A stretch of DNA of 57,214 nucleotides. It comes from an uncultured Lachnospiraceae bacterium (lineage in GTDB: Bacteria; Bacillota; Clostridia; Lachnospirales; Lachnospiraceae). The number at the start of each line of letters is the position of its first letter. Position 1 is the stretch's first letter. This document shows, one piece after another, positions 15,326 to 24,374 of this stretch. Made by a program: the position numbers and the translations under genes. The stretch lies in contig CAMWLJ010000009.1 of assembly GCA_947175055.1 (NCBI GenBank), positions 1 through 57,214 on the forward strand, given 5' to 3'. Below the pieces are notes generated by a model. It had not been told where the DNA came from, made no database searches, and worked only from the letters and a program-made list of their open reading frames with translations.

Positions 15326-16543
15326 TTATCCCTTTTGCAACGCGGTGTTCTGTCTGCTTAAATTGATTATCAGAGCGGGAATTACGGCTCCCATTGCCTG
15401 TATTGCATTCGTCAGTACATAGAATATTCCAAAAAAGATACTGGTTGTAAGCAAAATCCTTGAAAAACTTACGGCATAATCGAATGCATTTACATCAGTT
15501 ATAAAAGCACTTACTATCTGATTTGTAAATAAATAGCATAAAGCAGTCATTACGAAGCTGACCGCAAAGGCAAAGAAAAGTGAGAATTTTAAGAGCTTAT
15601 TATAGCGCTTCCAATTTTTTGCGCCAACACAAAAACCTAACAATGGCTGTACACCCTGTCCTACGCCAATCGTAAGCATTCCGGAAATCATTGTGACTTT
15701 CATCGCAACGCCGGCTCCTGCAACTGCCATATCGCCGTATCCTACCATAATCCCATTTAAAATGATGTGGGAAACACTCATTAAAAGAGAGGCGAGAGAA
15801 GCGGGAATACCAATAGAAAGGACGCTGCTGCATATTTTATCTTTATAGCTAAAATCTTTTATGTGGATACTAAGCATAGACTTTCCGTTTATGAAATATA
15901 AAACATAATATAAAGCAGCGGCAAAATTGCCAATCAAAGTCGCAATAGCAGCACCCTTAATATCCCAGCCAAATCCCAAAATCATAACAGGATCTAAAAT
16001 AACATTCAGCAGATTTCCGATAATCTGACCGAGCATGGCTTTTGTTGCCTGCCCCTCTGCACGTAGGATATTTGAAAAACAATTTGAAATCAGCACAAAC
16101 ACACCGCCAAAGGAAACAATCGTCAGATAGTCTTTTGCAAAGTCCCATGTGTCTGCACTTGCCCCGACTAACGCAAGAATGTTATCCATAAAGAGCAACG
16201 ACAGGCAGGACATAATAATTCCTACAACGACACATGACCACATACAGAAAGAAGATATTTTTTGGGCATGATCTTTCCGTCCTTCTCCCATAGCCCTTGA
16301 AATGGCAGATGTTCCGCCAATACCAAAAATCATGCCGACAGACATAAATATTAAAAAGACAGGGCTTGCAAGCGATACGGCGGCAAGCTGATAGGCATTA
16401 TGTGTCTGACCGATAAAAAATGTGTCAGCTAAATTATAAATCAATGTCATAAGCATTGCCGCCATAGCCGGAAGAGCATTTCTCACAACCGCCTGTGCTA
16501 CAGGCATAGAGTTATAGGTTTCTAATGTGTTCTGTTCTTTCAT
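15326..16543 (-). CDS. MATE-family efflux transporter, C-terminally truncated
   Basis: Na+/H+-coupled multidrug-type transporter with the usual N-terminal NALPAMAAMLMTLIYNLADTFFIG and repeated 6-TM halves. At 405 aa it is about 45 residues short of the family. The second half ends GAVIPALIINLSRQ and then leaves the expected frame (NTALQKG, stop), so the twelfth transmembrane helix is missing. A frameshift or deletion at about 15350 is likely. The start ATG has AGGAGGTAACT. It lies between marR and the kinase-like gene; MarR-type regulators commonly control such pumps. Confidence 0.88.
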   Translation of the reverse strand: MKEQNTLETYNSMPVAQAVVRNALPAMAAMLMTLIYNLADTFFIGQTHNAYQLAAVSLASPVFLIFMSVGMIFGIGGTSAISRAMGEGRKDHAQKISSFCMWSCVVVGIIMSCLSLLFMDNILALVGASADTWDFAKDYLTIVSFGGVFVLISNCFSNILRAEGQATKAMLGQIIGNLLNVILDPVMILGFGWDIKGAAIATLIGNFAAALYYVLYFINGKSMLSIHIKDFSYKDKICSSVLSIGIPASLASLLMSVSHIILNGIMVGYGDMAVAGAGVAMKVTMISGMLTIGVGQGVQPLLGFCVGAKNWKRYNKLLKFSLFFAFAVSFVMTALCYLFTNQIVSAFITDVNAFDYAVSFSRILLTTSIFFGIFYVLTNAIQAMGAVIPALIINLSRQNTALQKG

Positions 16544-16629
16544 AGTTACCTCCTTAAAATCAAGAGCAAAGCATTGATAGCTTGCTATATTGTTTGGTAA
16601 ATGAAATACCCGCTTATGGAAACGAGTAT

Positions 16630-17055
16630 TTATGATAAGTTACTGGTTATTTTTTGAAGCAGGCTGATAAAGACCATTTTTTCCGTTTCGGTAAGTGATG
16701 ACAGTAAATGTGTTTCTTCTTCTTCCAGTTTTTGCTTCGCATTGCTGCTGTATTGTTCTCCATATTGTGTTAAACGGATATATTTTATGCGTTTGTCAGA
16801 CGCATCACCGAAACTGTCTATCAAGCCTTTGCTTTCCATTTTAGCGACAATCCGTGCAGTAGTGGATTGTGCGACATGAAGTATTTTTTCCAGCTCCTTT
16901 AAGGACATCTGCTTATCGGCTGTATGAACTAAAGCCCGTAAAACATTGATTTGTGAAAAGGTTAAATCTAAATTCCGTAATGTGTTATTGATATTTTTTT
17001 CCTGCACATCATGTATCTGTTTCAGAAGAACGCTGCATGAAGAATCATTCTCCAT
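16630..17055 (-). CDS. MarR-family transcriptional regulator
   Basis: A 141-aa winged-helix regulator: LTFSQINVLRALVHTADKQMSLKELEKILHVAQSTTARIVAKMESKGLI gives the helix-turn-helix and DASDKRIKYIRLTQYG the wing. It probably represses its own operon (marR-MATE-kinase) and responds to a small molecule. It is preceded by a strong promoter at 17081-17109 whose spacer/-10 contains the near-palindrome AGTATATTACT, a possible operator. A 9-bp hairpin (16604-16631) overlaps the stop codon and may lower read-through to the pump. Confidence 0.92.
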   Translation of the reverse strand: MENDSSCSVLLKQIHDVQEKNINNTLRNLDLTFSQINVLRALVHTADKQMSLKELEKILHVAQSTTARIVAKMESKGLIDSFGDASDKRIKYIRLTQYGEQYSSNAKQKLEEEETHLLSSLTETEKMVFISLLQKITSNLS

Positions 17056-17080
17056 TTATTTTCCCTCCTTTCCGACAGTC

Positions 17081-17109
17081 AGTATATTACTTTTTCAGTC
17101 AAATGTCAA
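17081..17109 (-). promoter_or_regulatory. Promoter of the marR-MATE operon
   Basis: Minus strand: TTGACA (17109-17104), 17-bp spacer, TATACT (17086-17081), 26 bp before the marR start. The TTGAC motif is repeated inside the spacer, a possible MarR site. Confidence 0.85.
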
Positions 17110-17181
17110 TAGCAAGGCATTGAATTTTTCTAAATCAGATAATATCAATAATCAAAAACGCAATAGAAATTATTTACAAAC

Positions 17182-17227
17182 AAAAAATGCTGGAGAATCG
17201 CACTGTATAACTTCCCATTCTCCGGCA
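17182..17227 (-). terminator. Rho-independent terminator without an obvious upstream gene
   Basis: Minus strand TGCCGGAGAAT pairs with ATTCTCCAGCA (one wobble), followed by T6 (17187-17182). No minus-strand gene lies between it and tRNA-Thr, so it may end the tRNA transcript or be a leftover of a lost gene. Confidence 0.65.
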
Positions 17228-17499
17228 CTCCTATTACTCTACATCTTCAGCAAATAGAAACATGGCTACTGTGAAATAACCGTTGGGCTATCCGCATTCC
17301 GAAAACCGGAATGTAACAATACTGAATATTAGTTAAACTGATTATAATCATACTGAATCAATCATATCAATCCTATCTGAAACTCTTCCCCTCATTCCTA
17401 TCTACTTAAAAAATCTGTTTGTTGTTTTCTTTTATGTCTGTGAACTGCCCACAAAATTTTTGACGTAGATAATATTAGGCTTGTGTCCATCTTGGGCAC

Positions 17500-17606
17500 C
17501 TCCTGTGTTGTATTTTTGTGGTTTGCAGACCTACTTTTATACTAACACAGGAGTTTCTTTTATCTAAAGATCTGCCCTCCCCCTGCATAGCAGGGGGTTT
17601 ATTTTT
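17500..17606 (+). terminator. Two stacked hairpins in a gene-free stretch
   Basis: CTCCTGTGTT (17500-17509) and AACACAGGAG (17544-17553) are perfect inverted repeats around a 34-nt loop. They are followed at 17579-17606 by a strong intrinsic terminator, CCCCCTGC ATA GCAGGGGG plus a T-rich tail. No plus-strand gene feeds them. The rest of 17230-17679 shows no gene; it is probably the remnant end of a mobile element. Confidence 0.6.
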
Positions 17607-17679
17607 GTCTGTGACACAACAAATAAAGACTTTCCGAAGAACTAATCCTCGAAAAGCCTTTATTTTTCAATATTTTCAA

Positions 17680-17752
17680 AGCTGCCGACGGGAATCGGAC
17701 CCGTGACCTCAGCACTACCAATGCTGCGCACTACCGACTGTGCTACGGCAGC
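17680..17752 (-). tRNA. tRNA-Thr (GGT)
   Basis: The minus-strand cloverleaf has acceptor GCTGCCG/CGGCAGC, anticodon stem CAGCA/TGCTG enclosing TTGGTAG (anticodon GGT), and a T arm with the GGTCCGATTCC pattern. CCA is not encoded. Confidence 0.93.
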
Positions 17753-17765
17753 TTAGTATGAAATT

Positions 17766-17825
17766 GCTGCTGTTGGCAAGACTCTTCCTACCAATGCAGT
17801 ACTCTACCGACTGTGCTACAGCAAC
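17766..17825 (-). pseudogene. Decayed tRNA-Thr copy
   Basis: Immediately upstream of tRNA-Thr on the same strand, 60 nt keep the Thr D-arm (GTAGCACAGTCGGTAG) and the ATTGGTAG anticodon loop. The 5' half of the acceptor (GTTGCTG) still pairs with CAGCAGC. The anticodon stem is disrupted and the T arm is missing, so it cannot be a working tRNA. Confidence 0.7.
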
Positions 17826-17909
17826 ATACCAACAGTGACCACTTCTCTAATCACCGAGTCATAGTATAGCACAGGCATTTCTGCTTTGTCAAGCATCATA
17901 TATCCTCAA

Positions 17910-18599
17910 TTACTGATTAATTTCATCGTCCTGTCTCACAATGCTCATATTAAAGATCCCTTTGATCTCAGCTATCTTCTTTTGCACCGAACCGTTCACA
18001 CTTTCCGACTTTCTCAGACTTTTATCTGAAATCTCATAGATATATTCGCTGGCATTTCCCTCCAGGGAGACATTATGTACACGCATCAAAGCCTTGCCTG
18101 CAAATAACGCCGTCATACTCGCCTCGACCTCATCTTCCGCCTCGATACTGCAGTTGATGATAAGCATGATCCTCTCGTTATTTCTCACAAACCCGAACAG
18201 CAGCAGGAATACAAAGATGACCGTCGAGCCGATCGCCGCGATCATATGATCCGACACCCCGCAGCAGATTCCCACCGCAATCGCCCAGAAGATATACGCC
18301 GTATCCCGCGGATCCTTGATCGCCGTACGGAACCTTACGATCGACAGCGCGCCTACCATACCCAATGACAACGCGATATTATTACCGATCACACTCATGA
18401 CCAGTGTTGAGATCAGTGTCAGCATCACAAGCGACACATTAAACCGTTCACTGTATACGGTGCCGGAATGTGAGACCCTGTAAGAAATATAGATCAGACA
18501 CGCAATGATCGCCGCAGCCGCAAAATTCAAGATCACTTCATCCAACGTCAATCCCTCTGTTGTATTTACCAAACTTTCATATAGCAGTTCTTTCATCAT
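17910..18599 (-). CDS. DUF4956 membrane protein
   Basis: A 229-aa protein. Four hydrophobic segments (about 22-42, 55-75, 78-98 and 110-150) precede a ~75-aa soluble C-terminal domain (IEAEDEVEASMTALF ... FNMSIVRQDDEI). The central signature ALSLGMVGALSIVRFRTAIKDPRDTAYIFWAIAVG is typical of DUF4956 proteins, split here by membrane helices. The family is frequently encoded next to VTC-domain proteins, as here. The start has a GGAATGGAGG site preceded by a motif shared with three other genes (see findings). It is probably the last gene of the sigH operon. Its role in polyphosphate handling or transport is inferred from neighbourhood only. Confidence 0.88.
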   Translation of the reverse strand: MMKELLYESLVNTTEGLTLDEVILNFAAAAIIACLIYISYRVSHSGTVYSERFNVSLVMLTLISTLVMSVIGNNIALSLGMVGALSIVRFRTAIKDPRDTAYIFWAIAVGICCGVSDHMIAAIGSTVIFVFLLLFGFVRNNERIMLIINCSIEAEDEVEASMTALFAGKALMRVHNVSLEGNASEYIYEISDKSLRKSESVNGSVQKKIAEIKGIFNMSIVRQDDEINQ

Positions 18600-18687
18600 T
18601 TACCTCCATTCCGAAGCGCCACAAACTCTTACCCCTTATGTTCTCGAACAGCGCAGCAGGCGCACGGTTCTGATCAATAGTTATATT

Positions 18688-19377
18688 TCATATTCTCTTG
18701 CTGACCATTCTTGCCAAACAGTACTTGCTGCTGGATACCGGCATGCCTTCAAACCGGTTCAACTCATTTTTGACAGAGGTGAACAGAAATCCGTTGAATT
18801 TCACTTCCAGAGTATTTTCCAAAGCACTCCTGACCGGATACAGCACCAGATTCTTGTCAAAGATATTGTGATTTGCCTCACCGGAACGCAATCCTGTATC
18901 AAACGTAACCCGTATATCGTTGTGTTCCAGATAATAAGCATACCTGTCGTACTCCACAATGCACTTGGGCCGATAGCACTTTGTGACCATAAAAGTATAA
19001 AGCCACAACGCCAATTCCTCATTGCGGGCTTGCAGGAATCCATACCTGCCGCAGATCATCTGCTCTGCCTCTTCTCTGTTTAAAAGCAGGGACCGTTTTC
19101 GCTGGACGGTTCCTTTCTTTTCTTTCAATTCCAGCTTTACCGTCTCATCCTGTGGGTCATACAGCCGAAGCCGTATCTTCTGCCGTTCGTTATACCCATC
19201 GATCTTATCCTCATAATCCGTATCAAAAGGCGTGTCAAAATACAATGACCGCACCAGGTACCCGTCTCTTCCATTATGACGGTCACATCGCATGATCGGA
19301 GCCAGTCTCCGTTTTAATCCGGCAATCTCATGCGGGCTTATCCGATATTTGATCTCTCTTCTGCTCACGTCTATCAT
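18688..19377 (-). CDS. Polyphosphate polymerase (VTC) domain protein
   Basis: A 229-aa CYTH/triphosphate-tunnel-type protein. Key features are KYRISPHEIAGLKRRL, the basic tunnel strands YLVRSLYFDT, RQKIRLRLY, KLELKEKKGTVQRKRSLLL, then PKCIVEYDRYAYYL and the C-terminal LEVKFNGFLF. VTC-type domains polymerise or bind polyphosphate using ATP. There is no membrane segment; the downstream DUF4956 protein would supply one. The ATG (19377) overlaps the sigH stop codon by 4 bp, implying translational coupling to the sporulation sigma factor. Confidence 0.88.
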   Translation of the reverse strand: MIDVSRREIKYRISPHEIAGLKRRLAPIMRCDRHNGRDGYLVRSLYFDTPFDTDYEDKIDGYNERQKIRLRLYDPQDETVKLELKEKKGTVQRKRSLLLNREEAEQMICGRYGFLQARNEELALWLYTFMVTKCYRPKCIVEYDRYAYYLEHNDIRVTFDTGLRSGEANHNIFDKNLVLYPVRSALENTLEVKFNGFLFTSVKNELNRFEGMPVSSSKYCLARMVSKRI

Positions 19378-20000
19378 CTGGCGTCTCTTCCTATTACCTT
19401 CTTTAGCTTTGTCTTGATCCGCTGCAGCGCGTTGTCCGTGGATTTATCGTCCCTTCCGAGCACCTTGGCGATCTGCTGGTAACCCATCCCTGTCAGATAA
19501 AGATCCAATACCTGTTTTTCAAAATTGCTCAATTCCCTCTCGATCGTCTGCTCTAGCTGTATCACGTTTTCCCTGTCTATCACCACATCTTCCGGGCTTT
19601 GTCCCGCCGCATCAGAGATCATGTTGACAAGCTCTTCCTCTTCCCCGTCACGATTTCTGACTACACTGCCATGCAGGGATATATAAGTGTTCAGCGGCAT
19701 ATGCTTCTGCCTTCTGGATGCCTGTACTGCTGTATACATCTGCCTTGACACGCACAGATCCGCAAATGTGAGGAAGCTGGCATCTCTGCCACTGTCATAA
19801 TCCCGCAGCGCCTTAAAAAGTCCGATCATCCCTTCCTGTATCAGGTCGTCACTGTCCGCACCCAGAATATACATGGATCTGGCCTTGCTGCGAACCAGAT
19901 TCTTATATTTATTCATCAGATATTCCGTGATACTTTCCTCTCCGTCTCTCAGCCGGCCGACAAGCTCTTCATCACTGTAATTGCCATACTCTTTATCCAT
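19374..20000 (-). CDS. sigH: RNA polymerase sporulation sigma factor SigH
   Basis: A 208-aa sigma-70-family factor of the SigH (Spo0H) type. Region 2 is present (DDLIQEGMIGLFKALRDYD, SFLTFADLCVSRQMYTAVQ), as is region 4 (LSNFEKQVLDLYLTGMGYQQIAKVLGRDDKSTDNALQRIK). It directs transition-state and early sporulation genes. Gene order (cysE-cysS-mrnC-rlmB-x-sigH) matches the Bacillus arrangement, which supports the name. The ribosome site before the ATG at 20000 is poor, so expression may depend on translation from upstream or on other control. Confidence 0.95.
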   Translation of the reverse strand: MDKEYGNYSDEELVGRLRDGEESITEYLMNKYKNLVRSKARSMYILGADSDDLIQEGMIGLFKALRDYDSGRDASFLTFADLCVSRQMYTAVQASRRQKHMPLNTYISLHGSVVRNRDGEEEELVNMISDAAGQSPEDVVIDRENVIQLEQTIERELSNFEKQVLDLYLTGMGYQQIAKVLGRDDKSTDNALQRIKTKLKKVIGRDAR

Positions 20001-20043
20001 AACTTTGCGTTCACATTATTCCTTTTTATAAATTTGATGCGCT

Positions 20044-21531
20044 TCATAGATTACCGTCCACACGGTTTCCCGAAACCGATACTGTCTCCACTGTCTCTTC
20101 CTCATAATGCTGCACCAGTTCGGAAGCAAAATGTTCTGCTATGATCTGATATCCCTCATGATTTCCGTGCACGCCGTCCGGTATATAGTCCGCGACAACA
20201 TTCGCGTCATGAGAATCCAGTATATTGGAATTATATAAGTCAATCACGTCATAATCATATTCCTTCGCCAATGTTTTGATCACATCCACATATTTTTGCT
20301 GCGGCAGAAGGTAATCCCTTTCCTTCATCAGATAATCCTGCAGCACATTTGGCAGCGGTGTCGCAAAGAAAACCTCCGTATCGGGATATTTTTCTTTAAT
20401 TCCTTTCATCAGCTCATTCAGATCCCCGCAGAAAGTGCGATACTTCCTCTCTTCCAGATTCCCGAACTCCTTATCGGAAGCACAGAAAGCATCATTCGTC
20501 CCTCCCATCACGATAATGATATCCGTATCCTCCGGAATCTCCTGATAACGGTCCACGTAGGCATCTGCCCAATATCTGCCGATCGAAGAACCGCCAATTC
20601 CCAGATTATAGACTTCCTCAGCTCCCAGCAGTTCCTTCAGGCGGGCCGGATATGCATACTGCTGGTATCCTTCTTCTCCCTCCAGATTGGCCGCCGCCGT
20701 GATACTGTCTCCCAGACAGGCGATCCTGACCCCTGAAAAATCCGTCTTATTCTCGGCGATCCGCTCCCTGTCTGCCTGATTGACTTCCAGTGTCTCTTCC
20801 AGGGAGGTACGCAGCTGCCTGCGTTCGTTCAGAGACATTTCTTCCTGCTTATAGATTGCTCTCCATTCATCAAATATGCTGCTGTCCGTCATGGTGCCGT
20901 CATAATAGTTGATCTCATCATTGCCGGAAACATTTCTGTTGATCCTGGGGATCACATTGCCAAATACATCCACATTACCGGAAACCGTGCCATTGGCCGA
21001 CACGGTTTTAGATGCAGATCCTACATCTGCATCATTGGCCGACACTGTATCGTTTCCCGTAATGCGCTCATTGGAAGAAACAGTCCCATTTGCAGACACC
21101 GCTTCATTTCCGGATATCGTACCGTTTGCAGAGACTGACCCGTTCCCCGATACCGTGCCGTTTGAAGACACCGATCCGTTTCCGGATACCGTACTGTTTG
21201 AAGACACCGATCCGTTCCCCGATACCGTGCCGTTTGAAGACACCGATCCATTCCCCGATACAGTCTGTTCACTGCTTTGTATTCTGCTGATAAAACGCTC
21301 TAACTCTTCTTTATCCTCTGCAAGCTCCAGAATCTCCGCCCGCATCTGGACCACACGCGCATGTGCCTCCTCATTCCGGACCATCATCTGGGCCAGCTCC
21401 AGTTCCTCCTGCTCTCTGGCAAGCTGCCTCCTTGTATCGTATATATCATAGGCTTTCAGGCCGACAGCCGCCGTCAAAACTGCTGTCAGCATAAAGATAA
21501 ACACTACTAAGATTTCATTTAACTTCTTCAT
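20044..21531 (-). CDS. Membrane-anchored SGNH/GDSL hydrolase with hexapeptide-repeat stalk
   Basis: A 495-aa protein. One N-terminal transmembrane anchor lies at about 7-27, a coiled coil at 33-85, then a stalk of 6-residue repeats with the pattern x-x-V-S-(G/S/A)-N (about 90-190, e.g. GTVSGN, GSVSSN). A linker leads to an SGNH hydrolase domain (about 265-480) with block I CLGDSITAA (Ser276), GIGGSS, block III MGGTNDAF, and a C-terminal DGVHGNHEGY supplying Asp/His. It is probably an extracytoplasmic esterase on cell-wall or surface glycans. It sits between rlmB and sigH where Bacillus has yacP. The repeat tract is recombination-prone and may vary in length. Confidence 0.88.
   Translation of the reverse strand: MKKLNEILVVFIFMLTAVLTAAVGLKAYDIYDTRRQLAREQEELELAQMMVRNEEAHARVVQMRAEILELAEDKEELERFISRIQSSEQTVSGNGSVSSNGTVSGNGSVSSNSTVSGNGSVSSNGTVSGNGSVSANGTISGNEAVSANGTVSSNERITGNDTVSANDADVGSASKTVSANGTVSGNVDVFGNVIPRINRNVSGNDEINYYDGTMTDSSIFDEWRAIYKQEEMSLNERRQLRTSLEETLEVNQADRERIAENKTDFSGVRIACLGDSITAAANLEGEEGYQQYAYPARLKELLGAEEVYNLGIGGSSIGRYWADAYVDRYQEIPEDTDIIIVMGGTNDAFCASDKEFGNLEERKYRTFCGDLNELMKGIKEKYPDTEVFFATPLPNVLQDYLMKERDYLLPQQKYVDVIKTLAKEYDYDVIDLYNSNILDSHDANVVADYIPDGVHGNHEGYQIIAEHFASELVQHYEEETVETVSVSGNRVDGNL
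20962..21264 (-). repeat. 18-bp coding tandem repeats in the SGNH hydrolase stalk
   Basis: About 13 imperfect 18-bp units encode hexapeptides that alternate between endings in SGN, SSN and SAN. Several adjacent units are almost identical at DNA level, so slippage could change the stalk length in frame. Confidence 0.85.
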
Positions 21532-21556
21532 CTATTTACTTGGACTCACTTCCTGT

Positions 21557-22381
21557 TTATCCCAAACGCTGTCTCACGATCTCATACGCCAGCACGCCCG
21601 CCGCCACCGAAGCATTGAGAGAATCAATATTCCCCCGCATAGGAATGGAAGCCGTGAAGTCACACTTCTCTTTCACCAGCCTGCCCACACCGTTTCCTTC
21701 ACTGCCGATCACCAACCCGATAGGCCCCTTCAGATCCAGGTCGTACATCCGCGTCCCTTCCATATCCGCGCACACAAACCACAGTCCTTCTTTCTTCAGC
21801 TCTTCGATCGTCTGCCCCAGATTCGTCACCCGGGCCACCGGTGTATAGTTGAGCGCTCCGGCAGAAGCCTTCGCCACCGTCGCTGTCAGACCCACTGCAC
21901 GGTTTTTCGGAATGATCACTCCATGGGCTCCTGCCAGATTGGCCGTGCGGATGATAGCCCCCAGATTATGAGGATCTTCTATGCCGTCCAACAGGAAGAC
22001 AAAAGGCGCCTCTCCCTTGTCTTTCGCGGCAGACAAGATGTCCTCCACCTCCGCATAGGCACAGGCCGCCGCATAGGCGATCACGCCCTGATGTTTCCCT
22101 GTCTCCGAAAGCTGGTCCAGACGCTCCCTTTCCACATACTTGATCAGAGTGCCGTGTTTGGCTGCCTCCCGTTTGATAGTCAGCACCGGCCCGTCCTTAC
22201 AGCCATCCTGCACATAAAGCTTGTCTATCGTCCTGCCGGAACGGAAAGCCTCGATCACGGCATTGCGTCCTTCTATTGCAAAACGCTCCGCCTCGTCTCC
22301 TGCTTCCCGCATTTCCGCATCATTGGCATTCTGCCGCTTTACCGCACGGCCATCTCCTTTATGAAAACCTCTGTTATTCAT
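21557..22381 (-). CDS. rlmB: 23S rRNA (guanosine-2'-O-)-methyltransferase RlmB
   Basis: A 274-aa SpoU/TrmH-family (SPOUT) methyltransferase for the 2'-O methylation of 23S G2251. The N-terminal substrate-binding part starts at EGRNAVIEAFRSGR. The SPOUT motifs are present: LDGIEDPHNLGAIIRTANLAGAHGVI split by helices, GLVIGSEGNGVGRLV, and SIPMRGNIDSLNASVAAG. A basic N-terminal extension of about 35 residues precedes the domain. It lies downstream of mrnC in the cysE operon. Confidence 0.95.
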   Translation of the reverse strand: MNNRGFHKGDGRAVKRQNANDAEMREAGDEAERFAIEGRNAVIEAFRSGRTIDKLYVQDGCKDGPVLTIKREAAKHGTLIKYVERERLDQLSETGKHQGVIAYAAACAYAEVEDILSAAKDKGEAPFVFLLDGIEDPHNLGAIIRTANLAGAHGVIIPKNRAVGLTATVAKASAGALNYTPVARVTNLGQTIEELKKEGLWFVCADMEGTRMYDLDLKGPIGLVIGSEGNGVGRLVKEKCDFTASIPMRGNIDSLNASVAAGVLAYEIVRQRLG

Positions 22382-22467
22382 TCTTTCATCAAATCCTCTC
22401 TTTTATCCACATAGTCCCCAGGACTTTCCCTGCACTTCACAAAACCGCTACCGGTTTCACGATATAC

Positions 22468-22908
22468 TTAAATCTCCATCCCCGTCCTGACAATGGCCTC
22501 CCGGATCAGATACAGCAGCCGCTCCTGCCTGCCCTGCAGATACAGATAACCACACAGCGCCTCCATCCCGGTAGCCTTGCGGTACTCGATGATGGAGGCA
22601 TTCTTGGCTGAAGTGTAAGATTTGGCGTTGCGCCCTCTATGATAGACCGCCGTCTCCTCCTCTGTCAGTTCCTCTTCCAGCGCATCGATCATTCTGGCCT
22701 GCTCTCTGGCATTCACATAGGCCACCGTCTTTCTGTGGAGCTTGTTGGCGGAGCTGTTGCCCCGCTCCACCACGATAGTCCGGATCACCAGATCATAGAT
22801 GGCATCCCCGATATAAGCCAGAGTCAGCGGAGAGTAAGTTCTGATATCCGTCTCCTTGCAAGCAAACTCCCGCTTGATGGCCTCCAGTATCGTTACGCTC
22901 TCTTCCAT
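22468..22908 (-). CDS. mrnC: Mini-ribonuclease III
   Basis: A 146-aa RNase III catalytic domain without a dsRNA-binding domain, needed for 23S rRNA 3' maturation. Features are LAYIGDAIYDLVIRTIVVERG with the catalytic Asp, a central KLHRKTVAYVNAREQARM helix, and EYRKATGMEALCGYLYLQG at the C terminus. It starts 16 bp inside the cysS 3' end (ATG at 22908 with GAGGGTGTGAA), showing translational coupling. Confidence 0.95.
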   Translation of the reverse strand: MEESVTILEAIKREFACKETDIRTYSPLTLAYIGDAIYDLVIRTIVVERGNSSANKLHRKTVAYVNAREQARMIDALEEELTEEETAVYHRGRNAKSYTSAKNASIIEYRKATGMEALCGYLYLQGRQERLLYLIREAIVRTGMEI

Positions 22909-24302
22909 TTCACACCCTCGCGCGTATCTTCCAGTATGATACCCTGGGCCGCCAGCGTATCCCTGATCTCGTCCGCTCTCGCAAAGTTCTTCGCTTTTCT
23001 TGCCGCCTGCCGCTCCAAGATCAATTCCTCGATCTGCGCATCCAGGATTTCTTCCTGCTTATCCACGATCAGCCCGCAGATATCGGACAACAGCACGATC
23101 TCGTCTTTGACTGCCTGCACAAAAGCTCTGCCGGCGCTTTCCGACACATGAGTATTGGCAAATTTGACCAGATCAAAGATCGCAGAAATCGCGTCCGCTG
23201 TGTTAAAGTCATCATCCATAGCTGTGTCAAACTGCGCGATATACCTTTTCGCTTCTTCCATCAGCTTCCGCTCATCTTCAGACATCTCCCCGTCTGCCGC
23301 GTTTTTCAGGAGATAATTCAGATTGGCAACGCTGGTGACGATCCGCTCCAGACCGTTCTTGGCCGCCTCCATCAGCTCCGCGCTGAAATTCAGCGGGCTC
23401 CTGTAATGGGCCGAGAGCATGAAGAAACGCAGCACCTGCAGATCGTATTTCTCACTGATGTCTCTGACCGTGAAGAAATTTCCCTCTGACTTGGACATTT
23501 TCTTATTGTCGATATTTAAGAACCCGTTGTGCATCCAGTATTTTGCAAATTCTTTATCGTTGGCTGCCTCCGACTGAGCGATCTCATTCTCATGGTGGGG
23601 GAAGATCAGATCCTCGCCGCCGGCATGGATATCAATCTCGTCTCCCAGATACCGCTTACTCATGACAGAGCACTCGATATGCCAGCCCGGACGTCCCTCG
23701 CACCAGGGAGACTCCCAGTAAGGCTCTCCTTCTTTCTTAGGCTTCCACAGCACGAAATCAAGCGGATCCTGCTTCTGGTCCTCCCCGGACACCAGAAGGG
23801 AACGGCCGCCGCTGCGAAGATCATCCAGATTCTTATGGGACAGTTTCCCGTACTGCCCAAAACTTCTGGTCTTGAAATACACCGTGCCGTCCTGCGCCAC
23901 ATAGGCGTGATCCTTGTCGATCAGCGTCTTTATCATCTCGATCATGCCCCCAATCTCCTCCGTCGCCTTCGGATGCGTAGTGGCCGGCCTCACGTTGAGC
24001 GCCTGCATGTCCTTTTTGCACTCCTCGATATAGCGCTCGGAGATCACGGAAGGGTCCACCCCTTCCTCATTCGCCTTCTTAATGATCTTATCATCTACAT
24101 CGGTAAAATTGGAGACATAATTGACCGCATAACCCTTATGCTCCATATAACGTCTGGCCGTATCAAAAACGATCATCGGCCGCGCATTCCCGATATGGAT
24201 CAGGTTATACACCGTAGGCCCGCACACGTACATACTGACCTTCCCTTCCTCCAAGGGTACGAATTCTTCTTTCTGTCTGGAAAGTGTGTTAAAAATTTTC
24301 AT
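22893..24302 (-). CDS. cysS: Cysteine--tRNA ligase
   Basis: A 469-aa class I synthetase charging tRNA-Cys. The HIGH-type motif is IHIGNARP, the zinc-site cysteine is in [10 protein letters not shown], the mid-domain has [10 protein letters not shown] and [14 protein letters not shown], and the KMSKS loop is KKMSKSEGN. It has a DALR-like C-terminal helical region and is full length. The start has GGAGGGACAGAGCAT. It is second in the T-box-controlled operon after cysE. Confidence 0.97.
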   Translation of the reverse strand: MKIFNTLSRQKEEFVPLEEGKVSMYVCGPTVYNLIHIGNARPMIVFDTARRYMEHKGYAVNYVSNFTDVDDKIIKKANEEGVDPSVISERYIEECKKDMQALNVRPATTHPKATEEIGGMIEMIKTLIDKDHAYVAQDGTVYFKTRSFGQYGKLSHKNLDDLRSGGRSLLVSGEDQKQDPLDFVLWKPKKEGEPYWESPWCEGRPGWHIECSVMSKRYLGDEIDIHAGGEDLIFPHHENEIAQSEAANDKEFAKYWMHNGFLNIDNKKMSKSEGNFFTVRDISEKYDLQVLRFFMLSAHYRSPLNFSAELMEAAKNGLERIVTSVANLNYLLKNAADGEMSEDERKLMEEAKRYIAQFDTAMDDDFNTADAISAIFDLVKFANTHVSESAGRAFVQAVKDEIVLLSDICGLIVDKQEEILDAQIEELILERQAARKAKNFARADEIRDTLAAQGIILEDTREGVKWKRA

Positions 24303-24374
24303 ATGCTCTGTCCCTCCTGTATGCTCTGTAACGCAATGTTCCCTGCCTGTTCTCTCTACTTTAGTACTCTGCCC

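Noticed and set aside
20909..21451. 180-codon plus-strand frame with Pro/Phe/Asp repeats
   Set aside because: It is the mirror of the SGNH stalk's 18-bp repeats on the opposite strand; there is no start signal.
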